Below are positions 32,201 through 42,095 of a DNA stretch of 64,000 bases, one piece after another; position 1 is the first letter of the stretch; each line of letters opens with the position of its first letter. Made by a program: the position numbers and the translations under genes. The stretch covers positions 10,246,675-10,310,674 of the forward strand of contig NC_087078.1 of the NCBI RefSeq assembly GCF_026151205.1, written 5' to 3'. The notes beneath the pieces were generated by a model, which was given only the letters and a program-made list of their open reading frames with translations, was not told the origin of the DNA and made no database searches. The stretch comes from Bolinopsis microptera (lineage: Eukaryota; Ctenophora; Tentaculata; Lobata; Bolinopsidae).

Positions 32201-32443
32201 CCTTTGATATTGGAGTAGATGGTTGTACACTTTCTTCGACCTGTCTCCTCAACTTTCGGATAGCTTCAGTTATGGGGTTTTCGTCTTCGTCTTCGTTGCT
32301 CTTCTCCTCCTTGCCACATCTTTGACATGACCACTCAGAATCCTCATTTTCTGCTAGGTCTTTAAACTGCAACTCCGACAGTCCACTACATGCCGCATGG
32401 AACCATCGTCCACATTTTCCTTCACATTGAATACAATCACATA
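29226..32443 (-). mobile_element. Minus-strand PHD/RT retroelement inserted in a copy of its own family
   Basis: It is flanked by the 11 bp direct repeat TCTTCTTCCAG (29215-29225 and 32444-32454). The 3' end lies at the left (TATTATATAAAATTATTC) and the 5' end is truncated at the PHD finger. Because host and guest are the same family in opposite orientation, the right 560 bases of the host copy and the left 560 bases of the guest form inverted repeats at about 29268-29822 and 32449-33004. Confidence 0.88.
29332..32443 (-). pseudogene. PHD finger / reverse transcriptase / putative endonuclease protein of the retroelement
   Basis: The protein starts inside a PHD-type finger (CIQCEGKCGRWFHAACSG ... 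WSCQRC), then a charged linker, then a reverse transcriptase. RT motif A is LVDAENAFN, motif B EGTTQGDPPAMG, and motif C IWYADDSAAGG with the catalytic Asp pair. Next come a Cys/His motif (CTCGQKYSANHALIC) and a C-terminal block with DISARSIW, YFDVRVF and VLEVEKGSFTPLVFS, resembling a restriction-like (PD-(D/E)XK) nuclease; that last assignment is inference. A one-base deletion near 29614 shifts the frame, so the final ~95 residues are read in another frame (29332-29622). The upstream ATG at 32498 lies in antisense of the host copy and is not the real start. Related RT proteins are known from cnidarian and other invertebrate genomes. Confidence 0.83.
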
Positions 32444-32454
32444 TCTTCTTCCAG

Positions 32455-32939
32455 TTGATGGTCTGAAGTTGCCTAAGGGAACAGTACTTGGAGACCAAGC
32501 TAGGCTGGACATTTCTGCAAGATCGATTTGGAATGCTTCAGAGAGGGCATATTTTGATGGAAGGGTATTTCATGCCCCAGCCCCCTCCAATGCAAGCAAA
32601 TCGATCCCAGCAATGTACCAGTCCCATGAAAATGAGAAAAAGCGATGTTACAACGCAAGGGTTCTTGAAGTGGAGAAAGGAAGCTTCACACCTTTAGTGT
32701 TCTCGACTTCTGGTGGAATGGGTAGTGAGGCTGAAAGACTGGTAAAAAAGCTGGCCAGTAAGATGGAGTACCACACTGGCCAGAGGTACTCGGATGCTGT
32801 AGGTTACATCAGAAAGCGCCTTCGCTTTGAAATCCTAAGAACAACAGTGATTTCTCTCCGTGGAGACAGAGGTGCGAGAAAAAACATTGTTAATATAAAC
32901 AGTCTAGATCTTAACTTGGAGCCACAAGGCCAAGGGTAA
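32455..32939 (+). pseudogene. PHD/RT retroelement C-terminal domain, plus-strand copy
   Basis: It is the in-frame continuation of 28544-29225. It encodes GLKLPKGTVLGDQARLDISA through LEVEKGSFTPLVFSTSGG to the native stop, without the frameshift seen in the minus-strand copy. One motif residue differs (YFDGRVF against YFDVRVF). It is followed by the family's 3' UTR to 33006. Confidence 0.85.
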
Positions 32940-33819
32940 TTTTTGAGTGTTTAGGGAATTTTTTATATTCTTAAAGGTTTGTTTTTATATAGGGTCATTG
33001 CTATATTATAATAATAATAATAATAAATTAATGTTATTTTGATACAGCACCAAAAGGTTAAATAATTTAAATTTAACCCTTATGCTCAGCTGTAGATGAT
33101 ACCTAAATGACAGTAGAGATCGTGCATCTCGCCTTGGACTGGAGTAAAAACGGAAGTTTATAGCTGCAAGTTAAATCCTGACTAAATAAGGCAGAAACAC
33201 CTTTAACAAGAAGATATCCAAGAAAGGTTAGCAGGTTTTCTAACAAAAAATATGAAAAATAGATGATGACCACAAGAAATCTATGTATTCATCTGAGACT
33301 CATAAGACTAACAAAAAGATATACAAGATAATAAAGATGAAAAATCATAAAATATTAAAATTTCTGTAAGAATCTATAGAACTCCAAATATACAAACAAT
33401 CTGAATACTTCAATATACAATACAAAATTATTAAAAAAGCTTACTGCAGAACAGTAACTGATGTTACAGAAAATCCAATACAGTCATGTCAAATTATCTG
33501 GGCAACATACAAGTCTAGAGACGGTGAAATAAACAGAGTGGTAGAAGATGCTAAAATACTTGAGACAAAATACAAAGAATAAGGCAGCTTTCTCCTGGGT
33601 GCCAACCCAAAAAATGTTGGTGTCCCGGGATAGAGCCTCCTTTTCTGACCTACACTACAATTTTGTTGGCAGACACAGTGAAACACAGAAAATAATAATA
33701 TCTCGAATGTTGCCCGAAAATCCTGAAAAATTAGTAGCCTAAAATAATTTAATTTAAAGCGTAAAATGACCTGCTATAGGATGAAGATTTTAAAAATCTT
33801 CTGATAATGTATTATTTAC

Positions 33820-36674
33820 TCAGTACATATCAAAGGACTTTCTAAACAGATGAGCTTTTAGTTTTCCCTTAAAGTCATTGATGTTTACACATTTCCTGAT
33901 TTCTTGAGGAAGGTTGTTCCATAATCTTGGAGCAGATGAAGAGAAGGCTCTTGGTGGACTGTTTATAGGGCAATGAAGAGACACATCTCTGCCACCACTG
34001 GGATTGTACTTGACAAGGTTTGACAGGTATGAAGGTGCTAGTCCATGGAGCAGTTTGAAAGTTAGCAGGAGTATTTTAAATTCAATACGTTCTTGTACCT
34101 TGAACCAATGAAGTTCTTTTATGTAGGGCTCAACTTCTTCTCTCCTCTTTAGACCTTTAACTAAGCGACATGCTCTGTTTTGCAGAGATTGTAGCTGTTT
34201 CAAAACAGAATGATTAGTACCATAGTAAAGTGCATTGCAGTAGTCAAGGGAACTAATAACAAGAGATTGTACGATGATTTGCATTTGATCTTCAGAGAGG
34301 AATGGTTTCATCTTTGCAATATTCCGCATCTTGTGGCAGTTTGCAGCTTTAAGCTTCTTTATCTGAGGATTTAGAGTCAGAGAGGAATCCAATGTAAAGC
34401 CAAGGTTTTTGGTAACGTTAACAAGTCTTATACAGACAGAAGATTTTAGGAAGACACCACCAATTTCTAATTCTGACAATAAACGTTTTGAACCAAAAAC
34501 TATAATTTCAGTTTTAGTTGGATTCAGAAGAAGGAAGTGATTCGTCATCCAGGTCTCGATTTCTCTAAAACAGGAGGGCAGGTCTTCGCTGAGGACTTGA
34601 TATTCTGTAGCGGATGAAAATGACTTGTAGATCTGGTGATCATCAGCATAGCCATGGATCAGAAATTGCTTTGATTTTACAGAAGAGTAAATTGAGCGGA
34701 TGTAGATATTGAACAACACAGGGCCAAGGACAGAGCCCTGTGGGACACCAAACTTTATTACAATTTCTTCAGATTCTAGGTCACCTATCTTGACTTTTTG
34801 ACAACGACCACGGATGAAGCTGGTGAACCATTTCAAGGCTGTTCCCGCAATCCCAATCTCACACTTCAATATATTGATCAGTTTGATATGGTCAACTGTG
34901 TCGAATGCAGCACTCAGGTCTAAAAGCATTACAACTGTTGCTGTGTTTTCATTAGTGGCTATGAGGAGGTCATTGACTATGGTAATGAGGAGTGTTTCTG
35001 TGCTGTGATGCTTTTTGTAACCAGACTGGTGGTCGATGTTGAGATTATTCTTGGCTAGATGTTCATTGAGGCATTTTAATACAAAGCGCTCAATGAGTTT
35101 ACCGATGAATGTAAGATTAGAGATGGGTCTATAATTCTTTAAGTTCTCAGTGTCTAGGGAATCTCCTTTGATCAGGGGAGTGAGATGTGCTAACTTGATT
35201 CCCTCCATACTTCCGGTTGAAAGAGAAACGTTGATAATATCACAAAGGGTAGGGAGGATTAGCTCAAGGTGCTCTGACAAGAGTTCTTTAGGTAGTGGAT
35301 CAATCGATGAGGTTTTGATGCCAGATTCTTTGATCAATTCTCTTACTTCAAAAATAGTAGCTTTTCTAAATTCAAATAATTCCTGGCCATTGAAGTTTGG
35401 AGAACTATTAGTCACAGTAGTGTTGGGAAATGATGTTCGGATTTTCTCAATTTTTTCAGTAAAATACTGGTTAAAGGCATTTACAGTTTCCTGAAGATTT
35501 TCTGAAGATGGTAAAGTGAGGTTCTTTTCTTTATCCAGGAAAGTGTCTACAAATTTGTAAAGGCTCTTTTGTGAGTGTTTGTATTTTTGGAAAGTATTAG
35601 AGAAAAACAGTTTTTTCTTTTTGAGAGTCAGCTCTGAACAGTGCTCTCGCAAATGAACAAAGATATAATGATCAATTTCGAGACTTGACTTTTTCCAGGC
35701 TTTCTCAGCCTTTCTTCTGTCGGCTCTTGCAACTTTGTATTCGCCATCAAACCAGGGAGCAGTGGGAATGTCTTTGATGGTTTTGGAATATTCTGGAGCA
35801 TGTACATTTAGTATATGTTGACACCCATTGTTAAATTGAGTCACAACATCAGAGAAGCTCTTTTCTTCAAAAACCAACTCAGATAGAGCAACAGATAAAT
35901 CACCTTTAAATTGTTCCTGATCTATGTCTCTGATCTTTCTAAAGCGTATGACTTTCTCACATTTGTCGATGTCAGGAGGCTTATGAAGCTGAAATATAAT
36001 CGGATAGTGGTCACAGGATGGGAAGCTTTTGGCCATGTTTTGCATTACCTCAACAGAAGTTTGATCTACTACTTTGTGCGAAGAAATAACAGGATCAAGG
36101 ATGTGACCTTTTTTATGTGTTGGTGAGTAGACAAGTTGATGAAGCCCAAAAGATGATAGTATGGTGCTCCACTCGCTCATGTATGGGCAGAGATTCTGTC
36201 AAGGTGCATATTAACATCTCTGCATAGCAAGAAATGCTTGTATTTTGAGAATGCATCCGCCAGGAAATCTTCAAAATCAGAGAGGAAATTTCCCAAGGAC
36301 CCAGGTGGACGGTAGATACAGGAGCAGAAGACGACAGACCCATCAACGAGTTTCAGTTTTGCGTTAATTGCCTCAAATGATCCGTCATTGTTGGCAAAAA
36401 CTTTGATTAGACGAACACATGATTTGTAGATTATGGCAACACCTCCACCTGATTTGTCTTTGCGATACACTTGGTAAAGTTTATAGCCATAGTTTTTTAT
36501 TATTGCAGTGGTGTTGTTGTTCTCATCAGTTAGCCATGTTTCTGTAACAAAGAAAATAGATATGTTGTTATCTTCTAAAAAGTTCATAACATGGTCAACT
36601 TTGTTGTTTAGAGAGCGAACATTCCAGCTTGCACATTTCATACTAAGGCTCTTAACTCCAGTCTTGTTCTTCAC
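33820..36674 (-). pseudogene. CR1/L2-like ORF2: APE endonuclease and reverse transcriptase, frameshifted
   Basis: The endonuclease part (36177-36674) has SWNVRSLNNK, FVTETWL and SGGGVAI motifs. It runs into a stop where a one-base shift moves the frame to 33820-36180, which continues SEWSTILSSFGLHQLV and the SCDHYPIIF motif of the endonuclease. The RT has motif A LLDLSAAFDTVDH, motif B GVPQGSVLGPVLF and motif C GYADDHQIY, then the NNLPQEIR ... KLKAHLFRKS terminus common in CR1/L2 elements. The endonuclease GDFN box reads CRDVN here, losing the Gly. The frameshift and this change suggest an inactive copy, but about 940 codons remain readable. Confidence 0.88.
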
Positions 36675-36842
36675 CAGTTTTTTTTGGGTGTAATATGAGA
36701 TTGAATGCTTAAGCTTGTGCTGTTCAAAGATATAGGCTGGGCATGATCTATCTGTGGCTGAGTGTGTGTACTGTTCATCAGTTCTCTGAGAATTTTTACA
36801 GTTAGCACAGGAGGGTTGAAAGGAATGTGTGTCTTTATTTGT

Positions 36843-38087
36843 TCATGAGTTAGTTTCATGATCTTCAGTGCAATGAGCACAGACATGGTTAGATGCTTGG
36901 CACTGGGCTGAGTAATGACCAAACTTTTGGCATTTATTACATCGTTTGATGTAAAAGTGATCATACACCTTGCAGCGGTACAAACCTATCGATAGGAAAT
37001 TGTCACGATTTTCGATTAGCTTCCTTATGGCATTGCTCACTCTAACAGAAGCTTGAAACAGTGGTTTTTCTGTTTGATAATTTCGTTGTTTGCGGACTGA
37101 GAGTACAGAGAATGTTTCACCAGAATCAATGAGGGACTTGATGTCAGGGTAAAGTTTCATAATGGTTTCAAAGAGATCATCGGTTGTGATTTCATCTCTA
37201 ATCCCGGAAATGGATATTGTAGGCAATTTGGTTATAGGTTGCTTGAGATCAGATTTGGGAAATTTTTTGGAGATAGATTGAACTAGCTTTGTTCGATCAA
37301 CTTGACTAGATGTGGTGATAACTGTCTCACCTTTCTTGTTTTCGAAGGTATTATCTACAAAAATGTTATTTTCTGTGATAATAGTTTTAAGGTCAGATAA
37401 TGGAACTTTTTCTCCCCCTTCAGAGACTATTACTGAAGCTGGATGCCTCAGTTTTTCTACTCTGCTGCTGTCACGCCAGGGATTTTCGACAACACCATTA
37501 GAGCCACCAGTTTCATGGTTATTATTAACTGGTGAAAGGGTTGGTGATATGGAACAGTTTCCTGCGGTCAAACTTAATCCATGAAGAGTGGCAGGATTTA
37601 ACAAGAGATTTTTAATGGTGTCTATGTCAGCATCTAGTTTTGACATTTTTGTTTCAAGGGTGTGTACATGGGTTTTCAAATCAGCAGCGTTTCTCAGGTT
37701 TGCTAATGTAACACAAGAGTCACAATGGAAGAGGAAACTTCCAAAACGTTTACCTTTCTGTTTTGATTCAGTGTTAGCATTGAAAGATTTCAGTAAGGAT
37801 GGGGAGCATACATTATCAGGAAAGTTAACACGTTTACCGTCCTTTATTTCATAACAAGTAGCGTGAAAATTGCTCTTACATTCATAACAACATACCACTT
37901 CTCCTTTAGAATCGAACGAGCAGTTTCTGCAGATTCCATCAGCAGCTAACATACGTGGATCGTTCACAACAAAACAAGGGGGGCTGGCTCTATCATCATT
38001 ATCATTATCATTACCATTGTCATGTTGCCCCTGTAAGACATGATTTGAGGAGTCCAGCCCCTCTGAGTTTTGATCGTGATCTACCAT
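36843..38087 (-). CDS. CR1/L2-like ORF1 protein: PHD finger, coiled coil, zinc knuckles
   Basis: This is an open frame of 414 residues. Near residues 53-85 is a PHD-like finger (CRNCSFDSKGEVVCCYECKS followed by HATC), completed by HCDSC. A heptad-rich stretch (LKTHVHTLETKMSKLDADID) suggests a coiled coil for self-association. The middle resembles an RNA-recognition fold (ISGIRDEITTDDLFETIMKL ... FSVLSVRKQRN). The C-terminus has CCHC-type knuckles (CNKCQKFGHYSAQC, then CAHC). ORF1 proteins of this class bind the element's RNA and act as chaperones. It lies 168 bases upstream of ORF2. The intact frame implies a fairly young insertion. Confidence 0.85.
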   Translation of the reverse strand: MVDHDQNSEGLDSSNHVLQGQHDNGNDNDNDDRASPPCFVVNDPRMLAADGICRNCSFDSKGEVVCCYECKSNFHATCYEIKDGKRVNFPDNVCSPSLLKSFNANTESKQKGKRFGSFLFHCDSCVTLANLRNAADLKTHVHTLETKMSKLDADIDTIKNLLLNPATLHGLSLTAGNCSISPTLSPVNNNHETGGSNGVVENPWRDSSRVEKLRHPASVIVSEGGEKVPLSDLKTIITENNIFVDNTFENKKGETVITTSSQVDRTKLVQSISKKFPKSDLKQPITKLPTISISGIRDEITTDDLFETIMKLYPDIKSLIDSGETFSVLSVRKQRNYQTEKPLFQASVRVSNAIRKLIENRDNFLSIGLYRCKVYDHFYIKRCNKCQKFGHYSAQCQASNHVCAHCTEDHETNS

Positions 38088-38299
38088 TCTTTTGGGAGGA
38101 TGGAGACAGATATAAAATCTTTTATGATGTATAACTCAGAAGTTTCGGGGTCCTCAAATTATTTGTTATATAGTAGTGTTGAAAGTATTAAAACTGTATT
38201 AAAACTGTATTTAAAAATTATGTGTATATTGTTTGAATAATTTTATATATTAAATAAAAAATATGTGTTAAAGGATCAACCATATATTACTGAAACAAA

Positions 38300-39479
38300 A
38301 TTTTTGCAATCTTGGAAACCTGAAGTGCCACTTAAGTTACTGGAAAGTTACTTGTCGGACAGAGAGCAGTGTGTGTCTGTCCTGGGCGAAGTATCAGACA
38401 GACTTCCTGTTCTCTATGGCGTTCCACAGGGGAGCTGCCTTGGGCCTCTCCTGTTTTTAATATACATAAATGACTTAACAAACTCTCAACTCGATAACAC
38501 TAGCTATGTCTTATTTGCTGATGATACAAACATATTTGTAGTTGCCAAAACTAGAGCAGAGGCCTACAATAATGCTAATAGGGTCCTACGATCAGTCCAC
38601 GAGTACACATTGGCTAATAAATTACATGTTAACGCCAAGAAAAGTTGCTATATAGAATTCAATACAGCTAAAAGAAAACTTGATGATCAATCTTTATTAA
38701 TTGAAAATAGACTTTACCTCAATGGCCTACCTCTCTCAAAGGTGCAGGAAACGAAATTCCTGGGAGTAATTGTCGACGAAGGCCTAACTTTCAATCCCTA
38801 TAGAGACAAACTAGTTAGAAAACTCTCGTCCTGTTCTGGGAGGCTATACATGATTAAGGATAAAATTCCATCATCTATCCATAAGGACCTGTACCACACA
38901 CTGTTTGAAAGTCACCTATCTTATGGCATTACCGTTTGGGGAGGTGCAAGTAATAATAAACTTCAACCACTATTTGTAGCCCAGAAAAAGTGTGTTCGTA
39001 TCATGTTTGGTGACAAAAAAGCATACCTTAATAAATTTATGACATGTGCTAGGACTAGACCTATCAGTGAACAGAAACTTACTAGCAAATTCTTTGAGAG
39101 AGAGCACACCAAGCCAATTTTTGCCCGTCAATCACTCATGACATTGCATAATTTATACGCGTATCACTGCTGCAATGAACTTTTTAAAGTCTTTAAGTAT
39201 CGAACACCAATTGCACTATTTGAACTTTTCTGTTTGTCTAAAAGACCCGGCAAAGAAACTCTTCTTATAACAACCATGCCCTCAAACAGTTTCGTTTACA
39301 AATCTAGTTGCCTTTGGAATTCATTCCGTCAGATGTTGGCACTGAACGACCTTGAAATCACTCATGGTGTATTCAAATCAAAGGTTAAAAAAGTCATTCT
39401 CTCGTCTCAGGGTAAAGGTGACAAGAACACCTGGGCCCCTTTGGCAAACTTTCTGAACTCAGGCAGCTTGAACAACTAA
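38300..39479 (+). pseudogene. 5'-truncated CR1-like reverse transcriptase fragment
   Basis: This open frame of about 395 residues begins in the RT between motifs A and B. It contains SYLSDREQCV, motif B GVPQGSCLGPLLFLIYINDL, motif C YVLFADDTNIFV, the LGVIVDEGL segment and the long thumb/C-terminal part ending LNSGSLNN. Endonuclease and RT motif A are missing, so it is inactive. It differs clearly from the CR1/L2-like element at 33820. The 3' UTR ends about 39920 in two copies of a TGAATATTTGTTTTATTC-like repeat. Confidence 0.87.
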
Positions 39480-39919
39480 ATTTGAAAAAGTAAAACTTCT
39501 TGTCTGAATGAACTATTAGAACCTCAAGAAGCTGATCCGCATGTCTCCGCTACTAAAATGTTTAATGAGCCCAATCACTCATCACTTAACAGTTTAATCT
39601 TCAAAGTGAGTTGTACAATCTAGGTTGTTTTAAGTAGCTGTTGATAGTGTAAAACAGGAGTGACTTGATCGTTTTCATAACTTCGATTTACAATTTGTAC
39701 CATAATAAAACTAGCACTGCCATGGGGTTCAAAAAGGGTCATTGTAAGCCTCCAGCGTAATGGTCCTAAGTCTCTGCCCCATGCAGTGCCTGTCAGCATC
39801 AGCTAACAGAATAGCCCTAACATAACGATCAAGCCACAAATTAGGTTCTATAATGATTTAATATTGTTGAATAAAGAGATTTGAATATAATATTTGTTTT
39901 ATTCTGAATATTTGTTTTA

Positions 39920-40726
39920 TTCTGAAGTTATAAAATATATAACGAACCTACTACCCCGTAGCAAATTTTTTGTTTCCATGCAATAATCTTTGTTTTACTA
40001 TATAATATACTTGACCTTAATGTTACATTTTATCGAAAGGAGTCACGGAATATATAAAACAAACTATAATGAGAGACACCAAATGTGTAATAAAACAAAC
40101 ATCAATTATGAAAAAGAAAACTGAAAGTGCTTCTGAAAGAAAACCAATCCGTGCACAGAGAACAAAATACATTTTTTCGATATTAAATGAGTAAATTAAT
40201 TTTATTAACGATGAGCTTTTTCAATCAAAAACATATTTACCCCAATACTTCACATAGCCATGTGTCTACGCGTACTGCGTGACGCGCTTGTTGCAAAGCG
40301 GCGGTCGCGCTACTATACTGCAAGCGACAGAGCTCTGGCGAGAGCAACCCAAATACCAGAATTTTTAATTAATTATATTTTGTATTTGTAGCGCAATACA
40401 CGATTGGGATGCGCTTGTTTCACGTTTCATGCCCGTAGCTGTATTGACGAAAAATATATATTTACTTGGAAGAAATATAGACTAGTAACATTCGTCAATG
40501 GTGCAGTCTATATTTCCGCCTTGGAGGACTTCACTGCTTCGACGCGCCGCGCGAACTAGCATTATTGCTTCGGATCGTCGTCGATCGTTGCTGGGCGGCG
40601 CTTAGCCTGTCATCCCGCCGAATCTTTTGTCATACGTTGTATGACCCGCCGCGCACTTCGTGCGCGGCTCCCCTGTATCGTTAACTTAGTGAAACGCGAA
40701 CGACTCGTTCCGAACCATTTGTTTCC
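39920..40726. other. AT-rich stretch without a gene
   Basis: I see no supportable reading frame. A GC-rich patch near 40540-40670 contains GGGCGGCGCTTAGCCTGTCA, an inverted relative of the 25701 insertion family, and the small palindrome GCCGCGCACTTCGTGCGCGGC. Confidence 0.4.
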
Positions 40727-41756
40727 ATGCTTCATCGAAACCAGCACACACTCCTTGGTGATCTAGATTATAACGCTTAGTCTAGATTTCGATTGATCAA
40801 GTATCGATATTGAATAGGTACATGGTTGCTCAAAACAAATCCTGTCAGATGAGATCGTGCAGACGGAGAATTACCAGTTTTCACACTTTCTCTTTTCAAC
40901 TTTCTCTTTCACTTTTGTTCAGTTGTACAAACATACTTTGTTGCAACATGATGCGGAGTCCTTCTATATCCGGAGATTTCCCAAAACCACAGCCAAGGTA
41001 GCAATGGGGTCGTTGTCACCGACTTTATCGAATTCAGCGAAGTTGGTAGTTTCGGTCAAGGTTATGTAGAGAGTGTCAGAGTAGGGGCACTGGAGTACTG
41101 GCAGACCCAGATCTTCAAGCACAGCTCTTCTTAAGGAAGTTATTCCTCTCAACTATCGGACATGATTCCGCTAAATGACCGCAAAACAATTGTGTAGTTC
41201 GTTGTATAGGTAGTTAATAGTGTGTTCTATCTTGTAATGCTATACAACGTTGCTATCATTGAGGCTAACATTGTGGTTAACAATTGTGGCTTTTTTTGTG
41301 GTCCGCTGGCAGGAGATGTTGTGAAAGTGAACATGGAGTTTTCCTAGCGTAGAGTAGGGGTTGGGTTAGTGCCAGACGCCAGCTGATTGCGTGGTTGTTC
41401 CCATGTTCGGCAGAGGTGGTCAGGTAAACAGTCTTATCCGTTTTGCTTCAAGGCGTAAGAACAGGCCCCCAACTTTGGTCATCTGTACTATCAGCATGCC
41501 CATAACCGTTCGTTGATTGGAGCCCCTTGCGTTAAGCAAATAGAAACTTTGCGTTTGGCCTGAGTGAAGAGGTTTTGGACATTGATTTCTTCTCTATTTC
41601 GGCCACAATAAAAATAAGGTCGGTTTACTCAAGTTACTAAAGATTACATGTTAGTAGTACTTAGAGGAAATTGATGAATATCTTGGGTGTTCAGCAATAG
41701 AAAGATGTGATTGTAAGTAGGTCTTTTATAATTATAGAGTATTAGGTATATACTGC

Positions 41757-42095
41757 AGGAACCCGCTAAACCCTAAAATGGTGTCAAGACTTAAGAGACT
41801 AAAACTAATAATACCTATTTAATTAGGTTTTTGCCACAATTTGGGGTCCAAATTTTGGAGGGCACTATAAAATTTTATTCATTGGCCAATTTTATTTTGT
41901 CATGCTGATTTGGAGGCCATAAAGCATGTGACCAGTCATAAAAGTTTCCAGTTGTGTATCTTTTACGGTTTGTGCAGAAGTCGCGTTAAAGTGATCCGTG
42001 GTGTCAGTTAATTGTACGGATAAAACACATATATATCGTCTCGCTTTATATATAGTATCAAACGGGAATTCAAACGATTTCAAAAGTCTCCAATT
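41757..42095 (-). repeat. Dispersed repeat bounded by TGACACCAC, copy 2
   Basis: This is an inverted relative of 5110-5365: AATGGTGTCAAGAC on the left, GGTGTCAGTTAATTG on the right, with the shared interior GGGGTCCAAATTTTGG and TTTACGGTTTGTGCAG. It lies inside the large repeat. Confidence 0.7.

Larger units (their letters stand above)
33007..38215 (-). mobile_element. Nearly full-length CR1/L2-like non-LTR retrotransposon
   Basis: It interrupts the 3' UTR of the plus-strand PHD/RT copy: AGGGTCATTGCTATATTA at 33006 resumes as TTATGTGTATATTG at 38216. The left end is a (TAA)n run at 33008-33027, the 3' tail of a minus-strand element; the smaller relative at 16443 has the same tail. It has the usual order ORF1, then ORF2 with APE endonuclease and RT. 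The 3' UTR of about 800 bases has no open frame. The sequence at 38157-38195 is shared with the palindrome at 17571, so the exact 5' end is uncertain. Confidence 0.82.
28513..38260 (+). mobile_element. Plus-strand PHD/RT retroelement, 5'-truncated and split twice by later insertions
   Basis: The three pieces are 28513-29225, 32455-33006 and 38216-38260. They are consecutive parts of one element when compared with the minus-strand copy 29226-32443. The outer flanks are the 15-base direct repeat ATATGTGTTAAAGGA at 28498-28512 and 38261-38275, with an A-rich 3' end (TAAATAAAAA) before the right one, the signature of target-primed reverse transcription. The first gap is the minus-strand copy; the second is a CR1/L2-like element. 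The copy begins inside the RT thumb region (MYGLSKRWN) and has a TAA in place of a Tyr codon shortly after. Confidence 0.85.

Noticed and set aside
32444-32498. Start Met of the 975-codon frame at 29571-32498
   Set aside because: The first ~18 codons are antisense to the plus-strand host copy. The inserted element begins at 32443, so the true start is lost.
29268-33004. A transposon with 560 bp terminal inverted repeats
   Set aside because: The inverted repeats arise because a minus-strand copy inserted into a plus-strand copy of the same family; the 11 bp target duplication TCTTCTTCCAG supports this.
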